NCBI GenBank assembly: GCA_003158295.1
Contig: PMIP01000002.1
Location: forward strand, 19,234-52,675
Length of the DNA: 33,442 bases
DNA from: Chloroflexota bacterium
GTDB lineage: Bacteria; Chloroflexota; Limnocylindria; Limnocylindrales; CSP1-4
Direction of reading: 5' to 3'
Shown here: positions 6,001 to 13,818 of the stretch, in pieces
Layout: each line of letters opens with the position of its first letter
Numbering within the stretch: position 1 is the stretch's first letter
Program-made: the position numbers and the translations under genes
The notes under the pieces: generated by a model
Seen by the model: only the letters and a program-made list of their open reading frames with translations
What the model was told of the DNA's origin: nothing
The model's database searches: none

Positions 6001-7365
6001 TCAGCCGAAGATGGTCGTCAGGATCAAGGCGACGGCGGCCACTCCCATGACGATGGTGGTGAGCCACCCAACGACATTCAGAAGACGGCCATTCGTTCGC
6101 TCGCCCATCACCGCGCGATCGTTCGAGACGAGCATGACGAGGATCAGCAGTGGCGCGCCGACGAGGCCATTCAGCACCGCGCTCAGGACAAGAGCGGTGA
6201 TCGGATTGATCCCGAGATAATTGATGGCCATCCCGACCAGGGTCGCCGCGACGATGACCGCGTAGAACTGCGGCGCACGAGTCAGCTTGCGATCGAGCCC
6301 CGACGCCCAGCCGAACGCCTCCGAGACGCCGTACGCCGCGGATCCCGTCAGGACGGGGACCGCCAGCACTCCGGCTCCGATGAGCCCCACGGCGAGCAGG
6401 AGGGCGGACGCGTCGCCAGCCAGCGGACGTAGCGCCTGTGCCGCATCGGTGGCCGAGGCCACATCGTGCTTGCCCGCGACGAACAGAGTGGCACCGGTGG
6501 TGAGAATGATGAAGTAGGCCACGATTTCCGAGAAGACCATCCCGGCGATCGTGTCCCACAGTGCGTACTTGAGCTCAAACCGCGACGCCCCCTGCCGATC
6601 CCGGAGCTTGCGACGCCCCATGCTGATCTGCTCCTCGACTTCCTGGCTCGCCTGCCAGAAGAAGAGATACGGCGATATCGTCGTGCCAAGGAGTGCCACG
6701 ACGATGCCGATGTACGCGGGGTCGAGCCGGATCGTCGGGATCAGCGAGCCCGCCAGCACCTTCACGATATCGGGTCGCGCGAAGAGGGCCGCCCCGATGT
6801 AGGCAAGGAGGGCCAGGGCCAGCCATTTGAACACCTTCTCGATCAGGCGATAGCTGCCCAAGAGCTGGAGCGCGATGATCGCGAGGCTCACGGGCACGAT
6901 GAAGACGTACGCCTCGATCGGCACGAGAAGATTTATGGCCGCTGCTATGGCGCCGATGTCCGCGCCCGCGTTGAGAGTGTTAGCGATCACGAGGGCGATC
7001 ACGGCGGGGTACAGCGCGCGGCGGTAATGCTCTCGGAGAACACCCGCCAGGCCTTTGCCGGTTACCAGGCCGATCCTGGCGCAGATGTACTGGACGGCGG
7101 TCTGCATCGGCAGCATGGCGAGAGTCGTCCAGAGCGTGGCGAAGCCGTACTGCGCGCCGGCCTGGGCGTAGGTTCCGATCCCGGATGGATCGTCGTCCGA
7201 TGCGCCGGTTATGAGGCCCGGACCGAGGGCCTTAGCCAGGCGCGTCAACGGGTTCTTCGCGGCCCGCAGCTTGGCCGCCTTCGGATCGACGGGCCGCCCG
7301 GGGTCGACCCGCGGCTCGCCGGCCGTGGTCGACGCGTTCCGGCCGGGCGCGGCGTCAGCCCCCAT
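6001..7365 (-). CDS. NRAMP-related divalent metal transporter
   Basis: 454 aa with about 11 membrane helices after a polar 35-residue N terminus. The fold is clearly NRAMP (LGPGLITGA, AQAGAQYGFATLW, QYICARIGLVTGKGLAGVLREHY). The metal-site motifs differ from classic Mn/Fe transporters. Helix 1 reads D59-P-S-G62 where NRAMPs have DPGN, and helix 6 reads TTISPYLFF (about 228-236) where they have the AMPHN type. That resembles NRAMP-related proteins, some of which carry Mg2+, so the substrate should not be assumed to be Mn2+. Its ATG overlaps the stop of the upstream gene (ATGGGGGCTGA at 7365-7355), so translation is probably coupled. Confidence 0.85.
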   Translation of the reverse strand: MGADAAPGRNASTTAGEPRVDPGRPVDPKAAKLRAAKNPLTRLAKALGPGLITGASDDDPSGIGTYAQAGAQYGFATLWTTLAMLPMQTAVQYICARIGLVTGKGLAGVLREHYRRALYPAVIALVIANTLNAGADIGAIAAAINLLVPIEAYVFIVPVSLAIIALQLLGSYRLIEKVFKWLALALLAYIGAALFARPDIVKVLAGSLIPTIRLDPAYIGIVVALLGTTISPYLFFWQASQEVEEQISMGRRKLRDRQGASRFELKYALWDTIAGMVFSEIVAYFIILTTGATLFVAGKHDVASATDAAQALRPLAGDASALLLAVGLIGAGVLAVPVLTGSAAYGVSEAFGWASGLDRKLTRAPQFYAVIVAATLVGMAINYLGINPITALVLSAVLNGLVGAPLLILVMLVSNDRAVMGERTNGRLLNVVGWLTTIVMGVAAVALILTTIFG

Positions 7366-9415
7366 GCTCGTCTTGCAGTTGGGCCCGCCACGCCATCAAC
7401 TGGCGGTACACGGCCGGCGCCCCCAGGGGCGGATCTTCGGCCAGCTTCATGGCCGCCGGGCACAGGATGAACGGCTCACTCTGCCCTCCGCCCAGGCCGC
7501 CATGCGAGCCGATGAGCTCCTCGAAACCGGTGACCTCTCCTGAGGCGCGGTCTATGGCGCCCAGCAGGATCAGGTCGCCGGCATTCGGAAAGCTCTCGAG
7601 GTGCAGCAGGTTCTCGCCCGCCAGCGGACCGTAGTCGGCCATGGCGTCGCTGCGATCGGGCTGGCCCGCGGTCAAATCCAGCCGGCCATGCGGCCCCAGC
7701 ACGAGCACCTCGCCGGCGTCGGACCTGACTAGCAGCGCTCCTATCCCTGGATGACGCGCCAGCGCCTCGATCAGCCCCGGCCAGCGCAGCTCGATCGCCT
7801 CGCAAGTCGCCCGGCCCGACTCACCGGTGAAGTAGACGTGGGCCAGGCTGCCGGACGAACACACGACGACATCCGGAGGGGCGGCGGCGGCGTCAATTCT
7901 GGACCGCCCCAGGGCACGGCGCAGCCCACCTGCCAGCATCGGTCCCAGGCTGGAGCCTCGGCCGAACTCGGCCGCGATGCGCCGGCCGACACCCGCCGAT
8001 TCGACCGCGTCGGCGCTGCCCACGACGGTAGTCGCGCCGGGCAGCAGGGCGGCGATCGTCGCCTCGAGCGATTGGCCGTAGCGCTGATGGAACGTGGCCC
8101 CGAGGCACTGACCGTGGTCCGAGAGCACGACCAGCCGATAGGCCCGGCTGGTGTATCGAGCAGCCTTCAACAGCGAGCCGATGGCCCGATCGATGCCTTC
8201 GAGCGCATCGATCGCCTCCACACGCTCGGGGCCGCAGTGATGGGCGATGGCATCGTAGCCCGTGTAGTCCACGTAGATGGTCGGCGCCGAGCAATGCATC
8301 TCTTCGATCACGAGGGCCGTCGAGACGGTCCGTAGCGCGACGTTGGTAACGGCGCGTTCGACGGCGAAGGCCAGGTCTCGGTGCATGCGGGGCTCGACCG
8401 AATGGGCGCGCTGGCGCTCCGCCTGATACAGCTCCTTGGTCATTTCGCCGGCCATCAGCACCAGCAGGCGGATGTAGTCGACGGTGGTGACGAAGAGGCC
8501 GCGCAGGCGCCGTTCGTCGTCGGTCGACCCGCCCTGGGCGATCGTGGCCATGGTCAGGTAGCTGCGTGGCGCATCGCCCGTCACGAGGTTCCCGATGCTG
8601 GCTCCGCCGTCGGCGAGCAGTCCCGAGCCGTCGCTGATTCGGCGGACGATCTCGGCCGCGTCGTCCGGGTGGTTGGCCACGAACAACCTGGCGCTTTCCT
8701 TCTCGTACCAGCGAAAGCCGGGGATGCCGTCGTTGCGCCCGTGCAGGATGCCGGCCTGACTGGCGGGCGTCGTGGGCGGGAGCAAAGCGACCCAGGGGTG
8801 GAGCGTGGCCTCACCGTCGCGCAACAGTCGGGCGAGCACGGGAGCGCGCCCGGCCCGGACCACCTGGTCAAGGACGGGCAGGCTCAGGCCGTCGATCTGG
8901 ACCACCAGCAGACCCGGATTCGGATCCCTGGCGCGTCCGAAGTCGCGTGCCACCAACCGCCGGACGAGCACGCTGTAGTAGGAATCGTCGTCGCTCACCG
9001 CCACGATTTCGGCGAGGACCCCGTTGAGTGCGGTCAGCCACACGGTCGCCCAAATCGCCGTGCTGGGCCCGTCCACCTGGATGCCCGGCACGAAACGACC
9101 CAGGGCGAGGATGGCCGCGTACTGCGCGAGGAGTCCAACGCCATCGACCGCGAGCAGAGGAAGTCCCACCAGGAGCCAGTGCCCCAGGAGGCGCGACCCG
9201 GCATTCACGGCGGCCAGCAGGGCGCCTCCCAGAACGATTGCGGCGAGTCCCTGCACGTGGAACTCCGGGAGCACCAGGTCCACAGTGGCCAACGTCAGGC
9301 ACGCCACGAGGAACTGCAGGATCGTGCGCCGGACGATCGCAAGCCGAGTGGGCCGCCATTCCCACATCAAGCTCGCCTGGAGGCGGAGGTCGGCGACGAT
9401 GCCTGCGAGAGACAT
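7355..9415 (-). CDS. holin-like membrane domain fused to type I phosphodiesterase
   Basis: 686 aa. Residues about 25-140 contain four membrane helices that fit the PF04020-type 4-TM phage-holin-like domain of actinobacteria and relatives. Residues about 168-686 are an alkaline phosphatase superfamily phosphodiesterase/nucleotide pyrophosphatase domain. Visible metal-site elements are VVQIDGLS (Asp175), the nucleophile Thr in PPTTPASQAG (about 215), an Asp/His pair in VDYTGYDAIAHHCG, and SDHG. The catalytic part therefore looks intact and membrane-tethered; substrate unknown. The ATG at 9415 has no strong ribosome site; an internal ATG at residue 17 has AGGCGAG before it. It overlaps the NRAMP-like gene by 11 bp. 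Confidence 0.85.
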   Translation of the reverse strand: MSLAGIVADLRLQASLMWEWRPTRLAIVRRTILQFLVACLTLATVDLVLPEFHVQGLAAIVLGGALLAAVNAGSRLLGHWLLVGLPLLAVDGVGLLAQYAAILALGRFVPGIQVDGPSTAIWATVWLTALNGVLAEIVAVSDDDSYYSVLVRRLVARDFGRARDPNPGLLVVQIDGLSLPVLDQVVRAGRAPVLARLLRDGEATLHPWVALLPPTTPASQAGILHGRNDGIPGFRWYEKESARLFVANHPDDAAEIVRRISDGSGLLADGGASIGNLVTGDAPRSYLTMATIAQGGSTDDERRLRGLFVTTVDYIRLLVLMAGEMTKELYQAERQRAHSVEPRMHRDLAFAVERAVTNVALRTVSTALVIEEMHCSAPTIYVDYTGYDAIAHHCGPERVEAIDALEGIDRAIGSLLKAARYTSRAYRLVVLSDHGQCLGATFHQRYGQSLEATIAALLPGATTVVGSADAVESAGVGRRIAAEFGRGSSLGPMLAGGLRRALGRSRIDAAAAPPDVVVCSSGSLAHVYFTGESGRATCEAIELRWPGLIEALARHPGIGALLVRSDAGEVLVLGPHGRLDLTAGQPDRSDAMADYGPLAGENLLHLESFPNAGDLILLGAIDRASGEVTGFEELIGSHGGLGGGQSEPFILCPAAMKLAEDPPLGAPAVYRQLMAWRAQLQDEHGG

Positions 9416-9531
9416 GGGGTCAGCCGAGAAGGGTGGTGACGATGAGGGCGAGCGCAGCCACGGGACCGTCTTGTCGGGCTTCTGCGTTGTGTGAGCGAGT
9501 CGCAGGGTCGGCCCGCCCCGCGCCGCTCCCT

Positions 9532-10332
9532 CTACGCGGCCGCGACACGGCGGTCAGGCAGGTTGATCGAGTCTCCCGGGGCCAGCACGCAAACGCGGAC
9601 GGTCGGGGCGTACCGGGCCGCCGCCTGCGCGAACGCCGGGCCCGGCGCATCGAACTGCCGGCCGAAGAGCCGGTGCAGCCAGACTGGCGACAGTGTTCCC
9701 CAATGGATTGGCACCGCGATCGTAGGCTCGATCAGGGCGGCCGCCTCAGCCGCCCGGCGAGGGTCCAGGTGGCCGCGACCCAGGCGAGGCCCCCACCCCC
9801 CGACCGGCAGCAGGGCCACGTCAACTCGCCCCGCCATCGTTTCCATGGCCGGGAAGAGGTCGGTATCGCCGGCGAAGTAGACGGTCGAGCCCGCGGATAT
9901 CAGGCAGCCGATGGCGTCCGCCGCCGCCCAGGGCGATCGCCGGCCACCGTGTGCCGCCGGCACGATCTCCAGTTCCACGCCTGCCACGTGAAGTCGGTCG
10001 CCGACCCGCACCTCATGCACAGGTCCGAGATCCGCCCGTTGCAGGACGTGGCCTAGCCCTGCCGGCACGATCACCTGCGGTCGACCCGGGATGGCACGCA
10101 GGGACGGCAGGTCCAGGTGATCGAAGTGGCCGTGGCTAATGAAGATGGCATCCACGTCCGCGAGATGGGCGGCCGGCACAGCAGCCGCACGACGTCGAAG
10201 AGACCGCAGAACATGTCCCAGGACCGGGTCCGTGAGAAGCCGGGTCCCCGCCATCTCGACGAGTACGGTGGAGTGGCCCAGGAAGACCAGACGGCTGCCA
10301 ACCGGCCGGTCGCTGGGACTGGTAGCCGGCAT
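9532..10332 (-). CDS. UlaG-like MBL-fold metal-dependent hydrolase
   Basis: 266 aa. Metallo-beta-lactamase-fold elements in order: GHSTVLVEMAGTRLLTDPVL at the N terminus (as in UlaG/YtnP-like enzymes), the metal motif SHGHFDHLDLPSL (HxHxDH), VPAAHGGRRSPW (third His), YFAGDTDLF (bridging Asp) and IPIHWGTL near the end. The family hydrolyses lactones, phosphodiesters or amides with a dinuclear metal centre; the substrate is not predictable here. ATG 10332 has GAGGT about 9 bp upstream. The frame stays open far upstream, but that stretch crosses other genes and has no family similarity. It is divergent from lactate dehydrogenase. Confidence 0.85.
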   Translation of the reverse strand: MPATSPSDRPVGSRLVFLGHSTVLVEMAGTRLLTDPVLGHVLRSLRRRAAAVPAAHLADVDAIFISHGHFDHLDLPSLRAIPGRPQVIVPAGLGHVLQRADLGPVHEVRVGDRLHVAGVELEIVPAAHGGRRSPWAAADAIGCLISAGSTVYFAGDTDLFPAMETMAGRVDVALLPVGGWGPRLGRGHLDPRRAAEAAALIEPTIAVPIHWGTLSPVWLHRLFGRQFDAPGPAFAQAAARYAPTVRVCVLAPGDSINLPDRRVAAA

Positions 10333-10447
10333 GTGCGATCTACCTCGTACCGGGCCGGGCGAATGGCGCGGCCACCGGCCGACCGTCGCGGAAGGAGTAC
10401 CGGACCTCGCTTGGCCTGTCGCCTGCCGCGGGCGACTGCGTGGCCGG

Positions 10448-10453
10448 ATTGTA
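10448..10453 (-). promoter_or_regulatory. -10-like element for the MBL hydrolase gene
   Basis: TACAAT on the minus strand (5 of 6 to the sigma-70 consensus), about 115 bp before the ATG at 10332, in the divergent gap with ldh. No good -35 is visible at 16-18 bp. Confidence 0.35.
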
Positions 10454-10515
10454 GCCCCTCGCGCTCGCACCGGCCCCGACTGGCACAAGACATCTCGTCG
10501 TGTCACGATGGGCCC

Positions 10516-11583
10516 ATGAGCGCGACCGACTCCCCGCCCGCAGCAGCCGCCGGAGTACCCAGGAAGAGCACGGCCCACCGCAGTCGCCCCACCGGTGAGC
10601 CCTCGATGGCTCGCGAGCCGAACTACCAGACCGCCCGCCCCACCAAGGTCGCGATCGTGGGCGTGGGACTCGTCGGCTCGACCTTCGCCTACACGCTGCT
10701 GCTCTCCGGCATCGCGTCGGAGATCGTGCTGATCGACGTCAACCACGAGCGGGCCGAGGGCGAGGCGATGGACCTCAACCACGCCGTTCCGTTCGCTCAT
10801 CCCACCAAGATCTGCGCCGGCGACTACTCCGACTGCGAGGGCGCCGCGATCACCGTCATCGCCGCCGGCACCGGTCAGAAACCGGGCGAGACGCGCCTGG
10901 AGCTGGTCAAGCGGAATGCGGCGATCTTCGGCCAGATCGTGCCGAAGGTGGCGGCGGCCAATCCGGAAGGGATCATCGTGGTCGCCACGAACCCGGTCGA
11001 CGTGCTGACGTACGTGACCATGAAGCTGGCCGGGCTGCCTCCCAGGCGAGTCTTCGGGTCCGGCACGATCCTCGATACCGCGCGCTTCCGCTACATGCTG
11101 AGCGAACACCTGGGCGTGGACCCGCGCAGCGTCCACGCCTACATCATCGGCGAGCACGGCGACAGCGAAGTGCCGGTTTGGTCGCTGGCCAACGTGGCCG
11201 GGATGCGCCTGCCGACCTTCTGCGCGGAGAACGGGATCCCGCTTTCGGCGGACACGATGGAGCGGATCTTCCGCCAGACGCGCGACGCGGCCCAGGAGAT
11301 CATCACTCGCAAAGGCGCCACGTATTACGCGGTCGCCGCGGGCCTGATGCGCATCGCCGAAGCGATCCTGCGCGACCAGAACACGGTCCTCTCGATCTCG
11401 AGCCTGGTCGAGGACTACTACGGCATCGACGACGTCTGCTTGAGCCTGCCCACGGTGGTCAGCCGGCGCGGCATCGAGCGAGTCCTCCGCCTGGAGCTCA
11501 GCCCGCACGAGGCTCGCGGCGTGCGCAAGTCGGCCGACGTCCTGCGCCAGACGATCCAGTCGCTGGGAGCGTTCGCTAGCTAG
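10516..11583 (+). CDS. ldh: L-lactate dehydrogenase
   Basis: 355 aa from ATG 10516. NAD site VGVGLVGS (about 49-56), cofactor acid VLIDVN, and substrate loop GQKPGETR with Gln121 (the residue that favours lactate over malate) and Arg127. The active site is completed by GSGTILDTARFR (Asp187, Arg190) and IGEHGDSE with His214. It interconverts pyruvate and L-lactate with NADH in the cytoplasm. The first 30 residues are low complexity (Ala, Pro, Ser) and absent from typical 310-330-aa enzymes. Two starts are credible. ATG 10516 has a CACGAT -10-like element ending 6 bp upstream (leaderless style); ATG 10606 has GGTGAG upstream and gives 325 aa. The gene stands alone. Confidence 0.93.
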   Translation: MSATDSPPAAAAGVPRKSTAHRSRPTGEPSMAREPNYQTARPTKVAIVGVGLVGSTFAYTLLLSGIASEIVLIDVNHERAEGEAMDLNHAVPFAHPTKICAGDYSDCEGAAITVIAAGTGQKPGETRLELVKRNAAIFGQIVPKVAAANPEGIIVVATNPVDVLTYVTMKLAGLPPRRVFGSGTILDTARFRYMLSEHLGVDPRSVHAYIIGEHGDSEVPVWSLANVAGMRLPTFCAENGIPLSADTMERIFRQTRDAAQEIITRKGATYYAVAAGLMRIAEAILRDQNTVLSISSLVEDYYGIDDVCLSLPTVVSRRGIERVLRLELSPHEARGVRKSADVLRQTIQSLGAFAS

Positions 11584-11587
11584 CGAC

Positions 11588-11602
11588 CGCCGCATTGCGG
11601 CG
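11588..11602. terminator. short hairpin between convergent genes
   Basis: CGCCGC-ATT-GCGGCG, a 6-bp stem with a 3-nt loop, in the 44-bp gap between the stop of ldh and the stop of the convergent 122-aa gene. It could end transcription from either side; there is no T tract. Confidence 0.35.
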
Positions 11603-11627
11603 ACGGCGACGGCGAACGGGCGACCGA

Positions 11628-11996
11628 CTACCTCGGCAGGGCGTGCTCTTCGAGCGGCGTGTCCCAGTGAGACTCGACCAGCTCGAAGCGGCGCTGCTCC
11701 TCGCGCTTCAGCTTCTCCGCGTCGGGGTAGAGCCGAGCCAGGATCGCCGGATCCGTGTGCTCCTCCATCACGGACCAGTCCCTGTAGGTGATCGTCACCT
11801 CGAAGGTCCAGTCCTGGCGGCCATCGCCGTGGAAGCGGGGCTCGTAGGCCCGCACGTCGAGCATCCGGCCCGATTCGATCTGGGCCCGCAGCAGCGGCCA
11901 ATGGTTTCGCTCGAACAGCTCCACGAACTCGTCCTGGAAGCCCCAGCGGATCTTGTAGAAGTACTGGACCGTCACGGGCTTGCGGGCGTCGACCAT
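11628..11996 (-). CDS. small protein, probable dimeric alpha-beta barrel fold
   Basis: 122 aa with a strong AGGAGG ribosome site 8-9 bp before the ATG. It is rich in aromatic and charged residues: VQYFYKIRWGFQDEFVELFERNHWPLL, then a strand-rich middle (RAYEPRFHGDGRQDWTFEVTITYRDW) and a helical end. The strand-helix-strand-strand order and the opening (transport of a ferredoxin-like fold) suggest a dimeric alpha-beta barrel as in Dabb/EthD-like proteins. I cannot name a family. There are no signal or membrane segments, so it is cytoplasmic. The gene is 255 bp downstream of the SatD-partner membrane protein, with a long inverted repeat between, so it is probably a separate unit. Confidence 0.7.
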   Translation of the reverse strand: MVDARKPVTVQYFYKIRWGFQDEFVELFERNHWPLLRAQIESGRMLDVRAYEPRFHGDGRQDWTFEVTITYRDWSVMEEHTDPAILARLYPDAEKLKREEQRRFELVESHWDTPLEEHALPR

Positions 11997-12183
11997 CTCT
12001 TGCTCCTCCTAGCGGCCCAGCAGGCCGGACACCGACCCTGTTCGCCGCAGCGAGCTGGCTTGTCGGCGGCCCGGCCAGCCTACACGCTTCGGGCCCTTCC
12101 CGGTCGGACAAGGCCCCGTTGGCGCCGCCTCGACCGCCCTTCGGCACCGCGACTGGATGCCTGCCGGCACTCGGCCGGGGCTC

Positions 12184-12230
12184 GCCGCCGTACGCGCCCG
12201 CGCCAGTGCCGCGACCTGCCGTACGGCGGC
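12184..12230 (-). repeat. 11-bp perfect inverted repeat, likely terminator region
   Basis: GCCGCCGTACG at 12184-12194 and its exact complement at 12220-12230, separated by 25 nt, within the 255-bp gap after the 12252 gene. On the minus strand this could fold as a long-loop hairpin downstream of the SatD operon, or act as a binding site. No T tract follows. I see no gene in the rest of 11997-12251. Confidence 0.5.
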
Positions 12231-12251
12231 CCGCGCCGGCGACACGCCCGA

Positions 12252-12911
12252 CTAGAACGTCCGGTACCAGATCAGCTGCGCGGCCAGGGCACTGACCAAA
12301 GCGATCGTGACACTGGCGAGGGTCCCGAGCAGGTAGCGCTCGGCGAAATCCTTGTCCTTGTCGAGTTTCTTGAAGCGGGCGAGAGTCTTGGCCGCGACCA
12401 CGAAACCGATCGCAGCGGGACCGCCACTGACGGTGAGGATCACCACCAGGACGCGCTCCAGGACACCGATCGCGGCGCCCATCCGGTCTCGTTCCCGCTG
12501 GCTCTTCTTGAGTTCCTCGGGCAGGAGGGTCTCCACCAGCTGATTGGCGACGACCACGTTGACCACCAGCAGCGACCAACCGAGGATCGTCGCGATCGCC
12601 AGATGGCGAACGTCCGCGGAAGCCGTCGTCGAGGCGAATTGCACGAGGTTCGGGAGGCCGAGGTCGCGCACGGGCAGCCAGGCGAGGACGACGACGGCCG
12701 TAGCGGCAACGTAGGCGAGCGAAAGGACGGCAACCGGCCCGAGCGTCCACTCGGGTTTGCCGGTGGAGCGCGCCGGCACGATCCTTCCCCAGGTCGACCT
12801 GGCGGCGGCGGGGATATCGAAGCCGGTGCGACTGGCCACCACCGCAACAACGCAGGCGACTGCCAGATACGCGGCGATCAACCACCCGAGGAGTACCTCC
12901 GGATCGGTCAC
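12252..12911 (-). CDS. membrane protein, SatD partner
   Basis: 219 aa, GTG start with GGAGG 7 bp upstream. Predicted helices are near residues 8-27, 57-80, 103-122, 150-170 and 195-215. The last part (GVLERVLVVILTVSGGPAAIGFVVAAKTLARF ... AERYLLGTLASV) has the pattern I associate with membrane proteins encoded next to SatD genes in high-GC bacteria: an ER motif, a glycine-rich helix, AxKxxARF, then AERYLxGTLAS. The GTG overlaps the stop of satD (GTGA), so the two are translationally coupled and probably act together. Its function is unknown; a transport or envelope role under SatD control is an inference. Confidence 0.75.
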   Translation of the reverse strand: MTDPEVLLGWLIAAYLAVACVVAVVASRTGFDIPAAARSTWGRIVPARSTGKPEWTLGPVAVLSLAYVAATAVVVLAWLPVRDLGLPNLVQFASTTASADVRHLAIATILGWSLLVVNVVVANQLVETLLPEELKKSQRERDRMGAAIGVLERVLVVILTVSGGPAAIGFVVAAKTLARFKKLDKDKDFAERYLLGTLASVTIALVSALAAQLIWYRTF

Positions 12912-13591
12912 GATACGCCTCCCTCCCCTTCAACCTCGACGTTCCGAGTCGCCTGCGGCGTCGCGCAGTCGAGGGGACTCGCGCACACCCGCTTGATCGC
13001 TCCCGCCAGTCGAGCCAGGGGCAGAACTTTCGCTCGGGCGAATGAGACCGAGATTGTCGCTCGTCGGACCTTGAGCCGCTCGGCCACTTCGGACTGGCGT
13101 AGGCCGTCGATGAGGGCGAGGCGAGCCACGACCTTCTGCCTCCCGGTCAAGGCCTGGAGGAGCTCGGCCATGGCTGGCGTCATACCACCGAGCAACTCGT
13201 CGGCTTCGGTTCGCCCGATCCTGATCACGAGCCGCTCATGGCCGGTTCGTGCTGCCTCGATTGCCGAGCGCGCTGCCATGAAGGCGGGACCAGTGCGTTG
13301 CGTGGCCGGACCTTCCCCGGGATCGACCGCACCCCTGATGCATACCCATCGGATCGGCCGGGGCCCTTCGCGGAGAGCCGCGTGCAGAACAGCCAGCATG
13401 GGATCGGCCGTCGCGCAGAGTAGCCCCTGGACTTCATCGCCCTGGGTGAACCCGAAGGGCGCCAGCTTCTCGTGGCCGTAGACCTCGTCCAGCTCCCCGA
13501 CCAGGGAGCGGAGCCAGGCCGCGGCCTCGACGCGCGCTCGTCGCGACCCGACCACGTCGCCAAACAGCACCCATCCTTCGGACGCGTCCAT
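12908..13591 (-). CDS. satD: SatD family protein with C-terminal helix-turn-helix
   Basis: 227 aa. The N-terminal part (VLFGDVVGSRRAR, EKLAPFGFTQGDEVQGLL) and the centre (VDPGEGPATQRTGPAFMAAR) match SatD. Residues about 150-195 form a helix-turn-helix (LTGRQKVVARLALIDGLRQSEVAERLKVRRATISV), probably DNA-binding. SatD was first linked to acid tolerance; its mechanism is not established. ATG 13591 is preferred over TTG 13627. The promoter -10 ends 7 bp before this ATG and the TTG lies inside the -35/operator, so the message is likely leaderless. Three evenly spaced dyads upstream suggest autoregulation. It overlaps the following membrane gene by 4 bp. Confidence 0.85.
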   Translation of the reverse strand: MDASEGWVLFGDVVGSRRARVEAAAWLRSLVGELDEVYGHEKLAPFGFTQGDEVQGLLCATADPMLAVLHAALREGPRPIRWVCIRGAVDPGEGPATQRTGPAFMAARSAIEAARTGHERLVIRIGRTEADELLGGMTPAMAELLQALTGRQKVVARLALIDGLRQSEVAERLKVRRATISVSFARAKVLPLARLAGAIKRVCASPLDCATPQATRNVEVEGEGGVS

Positions 13592-13598
13592 CTCCCTC

Positions 13599-13627
13599 AG
13601 ACTAGCAGTGCACGTGATAGCCGTCAA
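13599..13627 (-). promoter_or_regulatory. satD promoter, leaderless arrangement
   Basis: On the minus strand: -35 TTGACG (13627-13622), 17-bp spacer, -10 TAGTCT (13604-13599), then 7 bp (GAGGGAG) to the ATG at 13591. The expected start of transcription is at or next to the A of the ATG. The -35 lies inside operator 1. Confidence 0.7.
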
Positions 13628-13692
13628 CGGCTATCTGTCGGGATATCAGCCGTATTTGGCTATCTAGCCCATCAATAGTCGATTACGGCTAC
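13616..13692 (-). promoter_or_regulatory. three tandem operators upstream of satD, 29-bp period
   Basis: Dyads on the core ATAGCCG-N4-CGGCTAT. Copy 1 at 13617-13634 is perfect and extends by one base pair each side. Copy 2 at 13646-13663 (TCAGCCG-TATT-TGGCTAT) has 3 mismatches in 14. Copy 3 at 13675-13692 (ATAGTCG-ATTA-CGGCTAC) has 2. Centres are at 13625.5, 13654.5 and 13683.5, exactly 29 bp apart. Copy 1 covers the satD -35, so bound protein should repress. The SatD helix-turn-helix is the nearest candidate binder. Confidence 0.7.
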
Positions 13693-13818
13693 CAGAGTGC
13701 CATTGACGCACGCCACGGCGCCGGTCGGGGGATCATGGGCACCGTACCGGCCGTCGCATCGCACGGGCAGAGCACGGCTCACAGGCCCGGCCGTCCGGCG
13801 AGCGGCTATCCTGAACCG

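Noticed and set aside
9416-9531. Short hydrophobic minus-strand frame ending just before the 9415 start (VAALALIVTTLLG).
   Set aside because: No start with a ribosome site, and too short to support.
9532-12933. One very long minus-strand frame of 1133 codons.
   Set aside because: Only its last 266 codons encode the MBL hydrolase. The rest runs antisense to or out of frame with ldh and other clear genes, a high-GC artefact.
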